Under the pieces are notes generated by a model. The model searched no databases, was not told the origin of the DNA, and worked only from the letters and a program-made list of their open reading frames with translations. A DNA stretch of 64,000 bases from Methylococcaceae bacterium UBA6146. GTDB taxonomy: Bacteria > Pseudomonadota > Gammaproteobacteria > Methylococcales > Methylomonadaceae. A program made the position numbers and the translations under genes. Where the stretch lies: assembly GCA_002422395.1 (NCBI GenBank), contig DIUY01000011.1:124001-188000 (forward strand), in the 5' to 3' direction. How positions within the stretch are numbered: the stretch's first letter is position 1; each line of letters starts with the position of its first letter. Below are positions 54,058 through 60,991 of this stretch, piece by piece.

Positions 54058-54606
54058 ATGAATATAGACCAGCACTGGTTAGCTGACGCCAACCGGATAA
54101 TATCACCCAACTATGACCTACGCCCCACCCCTGCCGACATTAGTTTGCTGGTGATCCATTGCATCAGCTTGCCGCCCGCCGAATTTGGCAACGGTTACAT
54201 TGACCAGCTGTTTTGCAACCGGCTTAACCCGGACGACCATGACTATTTTAAAGCGCTCCAGCAACTTAAAGTGTCAGCGCATGTGCTGGTTAAACGTAGC
54301 GGGGACATCACGCAGTATGTGCCGTTTGACAAACGCGCCTGGCATGCTGGCCAATCGTGTTATCAGGGACGGGAACGTTGCAATGATTTTTCTATTGGCA
54401 TTGAATTGGAAGGCACTGAATCTATAGCCTATACCGATGCGCAGTATCAACAATTGACCGCCGTGGTTAAAGCCCTGCTGAAAACCTACCCCAACTTGTC
54501 AACAGGGCGAATCACCGGACACAGCGACATTGCCCCAGGGCGGAAAACCGACCCCGGCCCGTCGTTTGACTGGCAAAGGTTGGCTGGGTTGTTAAAAAAT
54601 GGCTGA
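54058..54606 (+). CDS. ampD: 1,6-anhydro-N-acetylmuramyl-L-alanine amidase AmpD
   Basis: A cytosolic zinc amidase of the peptidoglycan recycling pathway, 182 residues from the ATG at 54058. The first zinc ligand is in LLVIHCISLPP, the catalytic Glu region is FSIGIELEGTE, and GHSDIAPGRKTDPGP carries the second His, Lys and Asp. The frame is open upstream to 53965, but that part overlaps the cinA start and is unlike AmpD. In relatives AmpD affects ampC induction; no ampE or ampR is seen here. Confidence 0.92.
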   Translation: MNIDQHWLADANRIISPNYDLRPTPADISLLVIHCISLPPAEFGNGYIDQLFCNRLNPDDHDYFKALQQLKVSAHVLVKRSGDITQYVPFDKRAWHAGQSCYQGRERCNDFSIGIELEGTESIAYTDAQYQQLTAVVKALLKTYPNLSTGRITGHSDIAPGRKTDPGPSFDWQRLAGLLKNG

Positions 54607-54845
54607 GATATTTTGTTCGCAGGATGATGTCCCGCATGGCGGTTAGGTTTTGATTATGGAAAGGCACAGGTGATGGTCTAACGCAATCATTGAGGGGTAA
54701 TGGTTAAACCATAAATTGTTGGGCAGTTTATCCAACTGCGGAAGCGGTACGGCTGCACGTTCTTCAAGGGTGTGCAGGCCTGTCAATCAACAGTTACAAA
54801 TTAACTTCCGCCCATTTATGGATGCCATCAAAACGTGTTTTGCCC
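54607..54845. other. Intergenic region between ampD and rnfH
   Basis: About 240 bp between converging genes. I see no open frame of interest and no clear terminator; a few short imperfect inverted repeats occur. Probably non-coding. Confidence 0.4.
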
Positions 54846-55106
54846 TTAACGTCTGCGGCGCTGCACTTGCTGCGGATCAGCAGTGATGGGACGGTAAATC
54901 TCCACCCTGTCACCGTCTTTTACTGGTGTGCTGAGGGTGGCGAGTTTGCCGAAGATACCGACTTTCTGGGCGTCAAGGTTGATTTCTGGATAAAGCGTCA
55001 ACACGCCTGATAAAGTAATGGCTTCTTCCACCGTGCTGTTATCCGGCACTTCCAAACGCATCCATAGCTGCCTATCCACTTCTGCGTAACAGACTCCAAC
55101 GTTCAT
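54846..55106 (-). CDS. rnfH: RnfH family protein
   Basis: An 86-residue ubiquitin-like fold protein of the RnfH/UPF0125 family. The N-terminal VGVCYAEVDRQLWMRLEV, the central VGIFGKLATLSTPVKDGDRVEIYRPI and a basic tail are typical. It is encoded at the end of rnf operons in diazotrophs; its function is unproven. It lies 38 bp after rnfE, in the same direction. Confidence 0.88.
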   Translation of the reverse strand: MNVGVCYAEVDRQLWMRLEVPDNSTVEEAITLSGVLTLYPEINLDAQKVGIFGKLATLSTPVKDGDRVEIYRPITADPQQVQRRRR

Positions 55107-55144
55107 ACGGGTCTCCTTTGTTTGTAGTTTGTAGAGGGTATGGC

Positions 55145-55831
55145 TTACTCCGCAGGCATCGGCGTCAATACGTCTGTAGCCGCCTTTTTTTCAGCCAGTT
55201 TCTGGTCAAGCAAACGCTTGCCGACAATCAAGAACGCCAGCATGATGAAACCGCCCGGCGGCAATGCCATCAGCAAAAAACCTTTGTAATTGGGGATGAC
55301 GGTGATTTCCAGAAACTTAAAGGATTCGCCCAGCAACACCGACGCGTTGGCGAACAGTGTGCCCGCCGAACTGATCTCCCGCGCCGCGCCTAACACAACC
55401 AAGACTAACGTGAAACCCAACCCCATCATCAGGCCGTCCCATAGGGCCGCTTTGACCGGCTGTTTCGAAGCGAAGGCTTCGGCGCGGCCCAGTAGGGCGC
55501 AGTTGGTGACGATCAACGCGATGAACAGCCCCAGCACCTTGTAAAGCTCATGCGCCCAGGCGTTCATCAAAATATCGACCAGTGTCACCAAGGCGGCGAT
55601 GAGCAGCACAAAAATGGGGATGCGGATTTCGCTGGGGATCAAGTGCCGGGTAAAAGAAATAAGGCCATTGGAAGCCGTGATGACCACCAAGGTTGCCAAG
55701 CCCATGCCCAAGCCGTTGGTGGCGGTGCCGGTGACGGCGAGCAACGGGCATAAGGCCAAATTTTGCCCGAACACGATGTTGTTGTTCCATAAGCCGTCGG
55801 TGGCGATTTTGCGGTAAGTGTCTGATAACAT
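55145..55831 (-). CDS. rnfE: Electron transport complex subunit RnfE
   Basis: A 228-residue six-helix integral membrane subunit of the Rnf ferredoxin:NAD+ oxidoreductase. Landmarks are NNIVFGQNLALCPLLAVTGTATNGLGMGLA at the N-terminus and LGLFIALIVTNCALLGRAEAFA. The conserved Cys in the NCALLGRAE helix and the matching CPL cysteine bind a shared cluster with RnfA in recent structural work on Rnf. It is near-homologous to RnfA and NqrD/E. Confidence 0.94.
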   Translation of the reverse strand: MLSDTYRKIATDGLWNNNIVFGQNLALCPLLAVTGTATNGLGMGLATLVVITASNGLISFTRHLIPSEIRIPIFVLLIAALVTLVDILMNAWAHELYKVLGLFIALIVTNCALLGRAEAFASKQPVKAALWDGLMMGLGFTLVLVVLGAAREISSAGTLFANASVLLGESFKFLEITVIPNYKGFLLMALPPGGFIMLAFLIVGKRLLDQKLAEKKAATDVLTPMPAE

Positions 55832-55858
55832 AAGGTTCTCCTGCTACATGACAAACAA

Positions 55859-56581
55859 TCAAGGCTTAACCAATTCCGCTTGGTGCGCCTTAAACAATTG
55901 CAGGCTCCGATAAATCGCCTGTACGGATTTGCGCGGCGTGATGGTGGCGCCGGCGAACTGGTCGAATTCGCCGCCGTCCTTTTTCACCGCCCATTGTGCG
56001 GGGGTCAGGTTGTCGAGCGAACGGCCAACAAAATTCAATATCCAGGTGGATTTGGCGACTTCGATTTTGTCGCCCAAGCCAGGGGTTTCTTTATGGCTTA
56101 AGACCCGCACGCCCAGAAGATTGCCATTGCGGTCCACGCCCATAATCATATTGATTGCGCCCGAATAACCGTCAGGTGCAGTGAACTTGTAACAGACGGC
56201 AGTGACTTGCCCCGCTTTTTTGGCGATATAGACGATGGTTTCATCGGTGCCGATGTTGTAGTCGGTGGACGGGATGGTGCGGGTGTCCTGCAACATATCG
56301 TTGTCGTGCAATTCGGCGGGTACGACTTCCGCCAGAGATTTTTGCAAATCTTCGGCGAGGCGTTGTTGGATAGCGCCTTCGGTGCTGCAATTGGTTATGC
56401 CTAGCAAGATGCTGGCGAGCAACGCAAACCCTGCCAAGATACCCGTTTGGAAAGACAGCTTTGAGCGCAGTTGGGCGAGATTGTCAGGCGCTAGCCAACG
56501 GTGTAGCCAATCCAAATAACGCAAAGTTTGCGTTTTTAAGGGGTCGGTTGATGTGGGGTCGAGTTTCATGTGGTGTTCCAA
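55859..56581 (-). CDS. rnfG: Electron transport complex subunit RnfG
   Basis: A 240-residue protein with an N-terminal amphipathic segment, one transmembrane helix (LAGFALLASILLGITN region, about 48-65) and a periplasmic FMN-binding domain. The covalent FMN threonine lies in FAGATITPRKSVQAI. Rnf uses the ion gradient to drive reduction of ferredoxin, here presumably for nitrogenase. A 99-bp gap with a perfect inverted repeat separates it from rnfD upstream in the operon. Confidence 0.94.
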   Translation of the reverse strand: MEHHMKLDPTSTDPLKTQTLRYLDWLHRWLAPDNLAQLRSKLSFQTGILAGFALLASILLGITNCSTEGAIQQRLAEDLQKSLAEVVPAELHDNDMLQDTRTIPSTDYNIGTDETIVYIAKKAGQVTAVCYKFTAPDGYSGAINMIMGVDRNGNLLGVRVLSHKETPGLGDKIEVAKSTWILNFVGRSLDNLTPAQWAVKKDGGEFDQFAGATITPRKSVQAIYRSLQLFKAHQAELVKP

Positions 56582-56590
56582 CCTAATAAT

Positions 56591-56663
56591 GTAGGGTGGG
56601 CAATGCTTTTCTGCCCACCGTAATCCTTAAACAATCGGTGGGCAGAAAAGCATTGCCCACCCT
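56591..56663. repeat. Perfect inverted repeat between rnfD and rnfG (GTAGGGTGGGCAA type)
   Basis: Arms at 56593-56620 and 56636-56663 are exact reverse complements over 28 bases, with a 15-base loop. The arm begins AGGGTGGGCAATGCTTTTC. The same family of sequence occurs at 59870-59963. It lies inside the rnf operon and should form a stable mRNA hairpin. Confidence 0.85.
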
Positions 56664-56680
56664 TCGCCGCTACAATTGAC

Positions 56681-57754
56681 TCACGGTTTTGGTATTTCCA
56701 ACGGCTTGCCTTTACGGTCACGCCCGTAAATCCTGGGCCGGATGTAATGGTCGATCAATGGTGTCGCCGCGTTCATCAATAACACCGCGAAGCCCGCGCC
56801 TTCAGGATAAGCGCCCCAAGTGCGGATGACGAAGATTAGCAAGCCGCAACCGGCGCCGAACACTAGCTGCCCCGTCGCGGTGTTCGGTGACGTGACATAA
56901 TCGGTGGCGATGAAAAACGCCACGCACATCATTGCGCCTGAATTCAGATGCAGAAAAGGGCTGACGTAATGGTCGCTGTCAAGCAGATGGAACACGCCGG
57001 ACAAGAGCGCCACGGTCATCAGCAACGACACCGGAATCTGCCATTGGATGATGTTTTGGCGGATCAGCCATAAGCCACCCAAACCCAGCAATAGCGTCGA
57101 TGTTTCGCCTAAACTGCCGCGTGTCCAGCCGATAAAATTAAGCACGGCGGAGTAATCTTTGAGGATGTCCGGCAACAAACGGTGTTGGGAAAATTCGGTT
57201 TTTATATAACCCAAAGTCGTCGCCCCCGTATAAGCATCGAGGTTTTGCAAACCTGAAAAAGTGATGCCCAAGCTGTCGGCAAAGCTTGGCGAATCGGCAA
57301 AAAACAGCGGCGAGACATTCGCCCATGTGGTCATTTCGATAGGGAATGAAATCAGCAAGGCCACCCGCGCCAACATGGCAGGGTTAAACAGATTTTGCCC
57401 CAAGCCGCCATAGACTTGCTTGCCCAGCACAATTGCCAGCCCCGCACCCACCACGCCCAGCCACCAAGGCGCCCACGGCGGCAAGGTCATTGCCAACAAC
57501 CAGCCAGTTAGCAAGGCGGAACCATCCAGTAACACGGGTTTTACCGCCTTACCTTTCAGGCGGATGCAGAAGGCTTCAAACAACACCGCCGACGTGAGGG
57601 TGACGGAAAACAAGAACACCGCAGGCCAGCCGAAGCACCATAGCCCGAAGACGGTGGCGGGCGACAAGGCCAGCATGACTTGCCACATAATCTGGCGGAC
57701 ACTTCTGTTCGCGCCGACATGGGCGCCGCTACTGGGTTTGTTATGGGTCATCAT
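56681..57754 (-). CDS. rnfD: Electron transport complex subunit RnfD
   Basis: A 357-residue, multi-helix membrane subunit related to NqrB. The covalent FMN threonine motif is in DAYTGATTLGY. Other family segments include KQVYGGLGQNLFNPAM and FIATDYVTSPNTATGQLVFG. It overlaps rnfC by four bases. It carries electrons through the membrane arm and is part of the ion-translocating core. Confidence 0.94.
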   Translation of the reverse strand: MMTHNKPSSGAHVGANRSVRQIMWQVMLALSPATVFGLWCFGWPAVFLFSVTLTSAVLFEAFCIRLKGKAVKPVLLDGSALLTGWLLAMTLPPWAPWWLGVVGAGLAIVLGKQVYGGLGQNLFNPAMLARVALLISFPIEMTTWANVSPLFFADSPSFADSLGITFSGLQNLDAYTGATTLGYIKTEFSQHRLLPDILKDYSAVLNFIGWTRGSLGETSTLLLGLGGLWLIRQNIIQWQIPVSLLMTVALLSGVFHLLDSDHYVSPFLHLNSGAMMCVAFFIATDYVTSPNTATGQLVFGAGCGLLIFVIRTWGAYPEGAGFAVLLMNAATPLIDHYIRPRIYGRDRKGKPLEIPKP

Positions 57755-59238
57755 ACGGTGGCCTCCTGCTCGGCTTTTAGGCGATCACGTTCCTTTTTGG
57801 CGGCGATACGCGCTTCCTCTTCTTCCTTCTGTTGCTGGGCAATGCGGTCCAGCCGAGCTTGCCGCGCTTCCATCAGGCGTTTGGTCTGTTCAGATTTGTG
57901 CTGCGCTTGTTGCCGTGCGGCGACTTCGCCGGACGCATATTTAAAATAGTGCACCAGCGGGATATTCGACGGGCAAATATACGAACAACAGCCGCAACTG
58001 ATGCAGTCTTTTAAGCCGATGTCCACGGCGGCATCCAGTTGGTTGGCGCGGATGTTGTTCGCCATATCCAAAGGCCGCAGCCCCGCAGGGCAGACCGTCA
58101 CGCAACTGGCGCACCGGATGCAGGGTTGTTCGTCGGTGTCCTTCAGCTCGCTTTGGGTCAGCGCCAAAATGCCGCTGGTGGCCTTAACGGTGGGTAAGCT
58201 GATATGGGGTAGGGAATCGCCCATCATCGGCCCGCCCATGACGATGCGGGCGGTCTTTTCCGGACTGACATAGCAAAAGTTAAACAAATCGGCAATTAAC
58301 GTGCCCAACGGGACTTCCACATTCATCGGGCGTTGCACCGCACCGCCAGCCACGGTGACGACGCGGCTGACCAGTGGCCGCCCATGCCGGATGGCGTTAT
58401 GGACGGCGTAGGCGGTGCCGACGTTATGGATGGTCACGCCAATTTCCGAGGAACGGCAACCGACGGGGACTTCTTTGCCCGTGACATAACGGATCAATTG
58501 CCTGTCCCAGCCCATCGGATAGCGGGTGGGGATTTGCACGACCTTAACTGACGGGTAAGGCAAGGCGGCCGCTGTCATGGCGGCGAAGGCCTGCGGCTTG
58601 TTGTCTTCAATTGCCACCACGGCACTATGGGTTTCCATGCCGTGCAACATCAGGCGTACACCGTCGATGATGGCGTCTGCGCGTTCTTGCATCAGGCGGT
58701 CGTCACAGCTCAGATAAGGCTCGCATTCCGCACCGTTGATAATCAGCGTGTCGATACGGTTTTCCCGGCCCATATTCAGCTTGACGGCGGTCGGGAACGT
58801 CGCCCCGCCCAAACCGACGATGCCCGCCGCGCCCACCCGCAAGCTGATGTCTTCGGGGGGCAGTTGGAAGGGGTCGCCAATGTCCGGCGTTTGCAGCCAT
58901 TCGTCTTTGCCGTCCGTTTCCAAAACAATCATGCGGATGGGCAACGCGGACGGATGCGGGGCAGGATAATCGTTGACATCCAAGATGACGCCGGAACTGG
59001 AGGCGTGTACGGGCGCGGAAATCATGCCTTGGCTATGGGCCAACAATTGGCCTTTTAGGACAACCTCACCGACTTTAATTAACGGTTCGGCGGGTTTGCC
59101 GACATGCTGCTGCAACGGAATATAGAGTTTTTTCGGCAACGGGAAATCGGTGACGATAGCTTGTGTCGCGGTGCTGGTTTTGCGCTCTTCGGCGTGGACA
59201 CCGCCACGGATGCGCCAGTTGCTGAACAGGCCGGTCAT
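57751..59238 (-). CDS. rnfC: Electron transport complex subunit RnfC
   Basis: A 495-residue soluble NADH-binding subunit. It begins with a helical segment and a lipoyl-like domain (PLIKVGEVVLKGQLLAHSQG). The Rossmann-like NADH/FMN domain (GIVGLGGATFPTAVKL, INGAECEPYL) follows. Two 4Fe-4S motifs are seen (CIRCASCVTVCP and CISCGCCSYICP), then an Arg/Glu/Lys-rich C-terminal helix (about 440-495). It overlaps rnfB and rnfD by four bases on each side. Confidence 0.95.
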   Translation of the reverse strand: MTGLFSNWRIRGGVHAEERKTSTATQAIVTDFPLPKKLYIPLQQHVGKPAEPLIKVGEVVLKGQLLAHSQGMISAPVHASSSGVILDVNDYPAPHPSALPIRMIVLETDGKDEWLQTPDIGDPFQLPPEDISLRVGAAGIVGLGGATFPTAVKLNMGRENRIDTLIINGAECEPYLSCDDRLMQERADAIIDGVRLMLHGMETHSAVVAIEDNKPQAFAAMTAAALPYPSVKVVQIPTRYPMGWDRQLIRYVTGKEVPVGCRSSEIGVTIHNVGTAYAVHNAIRHGRPLVSRVVTVAGGAVQRPMNVEVPLGTLIADLFNFCYVSPEKTARIVMGGPMMGDSLPHISLPTVKATSGILALTQSELKDTDEQPCIRCASCVTVCPAGLRPLDMANNIRANQLDAAVDIGLKDCISCGCCSYICPSNIPLVHYFKYASGEVAARQQAQHKSEQTKRLMEARQARLDRIAQQQKEEEEARIAAKKERDRLKAEQEATV

Positions 59239-59786
59239 AGCGGGCTACCTGCCACGGCGACGCGGGGTTTTGCCCAGCGCCAGTTCCGCAAGGTGATTTC
59301 AATCGGGTGCATTTGCAGGCATTCGGTCGGGCATACCTCAACACATTTTTTGCAGGCGATGCAGGCATCGGCAACCACCGCGTGGATCTGCTTGGGGGCA
59401 CCGACTATCGCATCGGTGGGGCAGACTTTAAAGCAACGGGTGCAACCGGTGCAGGTGGCTTCGCTGACGCGGGCGACCAACAGTTCCGGCTCCTGCACGT
59501 CTTTCAAATCCAACTCCAATCCTAATAGCGCGGCAATTTGTTCGGCCAATGTGCTACCGCCAGGTGGGCAAATGGTTGCGGGGGCTTTGCCTTCCGCCAA
59601 GGCTTCGGCGGCCGGACGGCAGCCCGGAAAGCCACATTGCCCGCACTGCGAACCGGGCAGCATCGCTTCCAATTCATCAACAATCGGGCTGCTTTCAACT
59701 TTTAAATATTTGCCGGCAATGCCCAGCAACAAGCCCAGCAACAGCCCTAATCCGGTCAAACTGATGATTGCGTAGAAAACGTACAT
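59235..59786 (-). CDS. rnfB: Electron transport complex subunit RnfB
   Basis: A 183-residue protein with an N-terminal transmembrane helix, a 4Fe-4S domain with CGQCGFPGC, and two ferredoxin clusters (CTGCTRCFKVCP and CIACKKCVEVCP). RnfB exchanges electrons with ferredoxin. It is separated from rnfA upstream by a 219-bp gap holding a MITE-like element, unusual for this operon. Confidence 0.95.
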   Translation of the reverse strand: MYVFYAIISLTGLGLLLGLLLGIAGKYLKVESSPIVDELEAMLPGSQCGQCGFPGCRPAAEALAEGKAPATICPPGGSTLAEQIAALLGLELDLKDVQEPELLVARVSEATCTGCTRCFKVCPTDAIVGAPKQIHAVVADACIACKKCVEVCPTECLQMHPIEITLRNWRWAKPRVAVAGSPL

Positions 59787-59817
59787 GGTGTTTCCTGTGT
59801 GTTCTTAAAAAAATGTG

Positions 59818-59994
59818 TTGTCCACGAAAAGCGCCGATACCCTCTGGGGCACACGTTTGGCATACAACCGTAGGGTGGGCAAACGACCCTATCGTTTGCC
59901 CACCAAAGCGGCTTAAAGGTCTCCCAACAAAAGTGGTGGGCAGAAAAGCATTGCCCACCCTACATCCCTCTCGTCCGTGCCTTTTCGTGGACAA
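59818..59994. mobile_element. MITE-like element with nested inverted repeats between rnfA and rnfB
   Basis: Terminal inverted repeats TTGTCCACGAAAAG (59818-59831) and CTTTTCGTGGACAA (59981-59994) match over 14 bases. Inside are GTAGGGTGGGCAA (59870) and TTGCCCACCCTAC (ending 59963), and a perfect 13-bp hairpin GGTGGGCAAACGA / TCGTTTGCCCACC. The 177-bp unit has no ORF. It shares its inner sequence with 56591-56663. Confidence 0.75.
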
Positions 59995-60005
59995 ATTCCA
60001 TAAGC

Positions 60006-60587
60006 CTATTTGGTATAAAGCCCCGCAAAGCCCATAAATGCCAGCGATAAAATTCCAGCAGTGATGAACGCTATCGGCGTACCGGCAAACAGCACAGGAA
60101 CGGCCATTAACGCCAGCCGCTCGCGCAAACCGGCAAACAGCACCATCACTAGCGTGAAACCCAGCGCCGAACCGAAGCCAAACATCAGGCTTTGCATGAA
60201 GCCGTATTTCTCTTGCACGTTCAGCAAAGCCACGCCCAGCACAGCGCAATTGGTGGTGATGAGCGGCAGGAATATCCCCAAAATCTGGTACAGCACCGGC
60301 GAAGTTTTGTGCACAACCATTTCGGTAAACTGCACTACGGCGGCAATCACCAGAATAAAGGCGAGGATGCGTAAAAACTCAATATGTAGCGGCGCAAGGA
60401 TAAAATGCTCCAATAACCAGCTGGTCATCGCTGCTAAGGTCAGCACAAACGTGGTCGCCAGACCCATGCTGAGTGCCGAATCGAGTTTTTTTGACACGCC
60501 CATAAACGGGCATAGGCCAAGGAATTTGACCAGCACCACGTTATTGACCAAAGCCGTGCCTAATAAAAGAAGTAGATATTCGCTCAC
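60006..60587 (-). CDS. rnfA: Electron transport complex subunit RnfA
   Basis: A 193-residue six-helix membrane subunit, exactly the E. coli RnfA length when read from the GTG at 60587, which a CAGGAAAC ribosome site precedes. The frame extends upstream to 60704, but that part is promoter DNA. Landmarks are LVNNVVLVKFLGLCPFMGVS, LPLITTNCAVLGVALLN and GFTLVMVLFAGLRERL. It is the first gene of the rnf operon, with a sigma-54-type promoter about 40 bp upstream. Confidence 0.94.
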   Translation of the reverse strand: MSEYLLLLLGTALVNNVVLVKFLGLCPFMGVSKKLDSALSMGLATTFVLTLAAMTSWLLEHFILAPLHIEFLRILAFILVIAAVVQFTEMVVHKTSPVLYQILGIFLPLITTNCAVLGVALLNVQEKYGFMQSLMFGFGSALGFTLVMVLFAGLRERLALMAVPVLFAGTPIAFITAGILSLAFMGFAGLYTK

Positions 60588-60626
60588 TGTTGTTTCCTGA
60601 CGAGGGATAGGGCTTTTCAGGGTATC

Positions 60627-60642
60627 AGCAGTAATTATGCCA
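60627..60642 (-). promoter_or_regulatory. Candidate sigma-54 promoter of the rnf operon
   Basis: The minus strand reads TTGGCATAATTACTGCT, matching the -24 TGGCAC and -12 TTGC-W consensus with the required GG-N10-GC spacing. The predicted start is near 60616, about 30 bases before the rnfA GTG. Two NifA-type sites lie 60-110 bp upstream. Confidence 0.6.
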
Positions 60643-60696
60643 ATTTGTTTAGGGGTGCAAAGACAGGCGCGGGGCCGCCAAACAAGCCTTTTGGGC

Positions 60697-60712
60697 TGTG
60701 GCAAGTCTGACA
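60697..60712. promoter_or_regulatory. NifA upstream activator site 1 (TGT-N10-ACA)
   Basis: The sequence TGTGGCAAGTCTGACA fits the NifA consensus TGT-N10-ACA exactly. It is about 80-95 bp upstream of the predicted rnf start, the usual UAS distance. It is very similar to site 2 at 60738. Confidence 0.6.
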
Positions 60713-60737
60713 GTTGGCGGCTATGGAAAATTTTTTT

Positions 60738-60753
60738 TGTCGGAAATCTGACA
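60738..60753. promoter_or_regulatory. NifA upstream activator site 2 (TGT-N10-ACA)
   Basis: The sequence TGTCGGAAATCTGACA again fits TGT-N10-ACA and matches site 1 at 13 of 16 positions. The two sites are 41 bp apart, close to four helical turns, so they face the same side of DNA. Confidence 0.6.
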
Positions 60754-60778
60754 AAATGGCTTTGGTAGTGCTCAGGGC

Positions 60779-60888
60779 TTCGTAAGCCGTAATAAGCCTA
60801 AGTGATTGCCCATAAGTTTTTTAACATTGGAGGAATGCCCCCTTATTTTTAAGCGGAGGCGAGAATAAGCCTTATTCCGGCCTACGAA
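60779..60888. repeat. Imperfect inverted repeat, REP/MITE-like, in the rnfA-nifL spacer
   Basis: Arms TTCGTAAGCCGTAATAAGCC (60779-60798) and the complement-like sequence at 60869-60888 agree at 17 of 20 positions. The right arm contains a small GAATAA/TTATTC hairpin. The GCCGGAATAAG-type sequence recalls widespread bacterial REP-like repeats. It lies between the UAS pair and the nifL promoter. Confidence 0.55.
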
Positions 60889-60929
60889 ACTAAGCTTTAG
60901 AATGGTTGCCTAACGGATTTTTAAACCAC

Positions 60930-60945
60930 TGGCGTTAAAATTGCT
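60930..60945 (+). promoter_or_regulatory. Candidate sigma-54 promoter of nifLA
   Basis: TGGCGTTAAAATTGCT has the -24/-12 elements with exact GG-N10-GC spacing (GG 60931-60932, GC 60943-60944). The predicted start is near 60956, and the nifL ATG is at 60992. Activator could be NtrC or NifA; no clear NtrC palindrome is visible. Confidence 0.6.
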
Positions 60946-60991
60946 GATATAAATGAAGCAATAAACAAAGCCCTCACCTCCAGGCCGCGAC

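Noticed and set aside
56591..59963. GTAGGGTGGGCAA repeats as a CRISPR array
   Set aside because: The copies are inverted pairs in two distant gaps, not direct repeats with regular spacers, and no cas gene is present.
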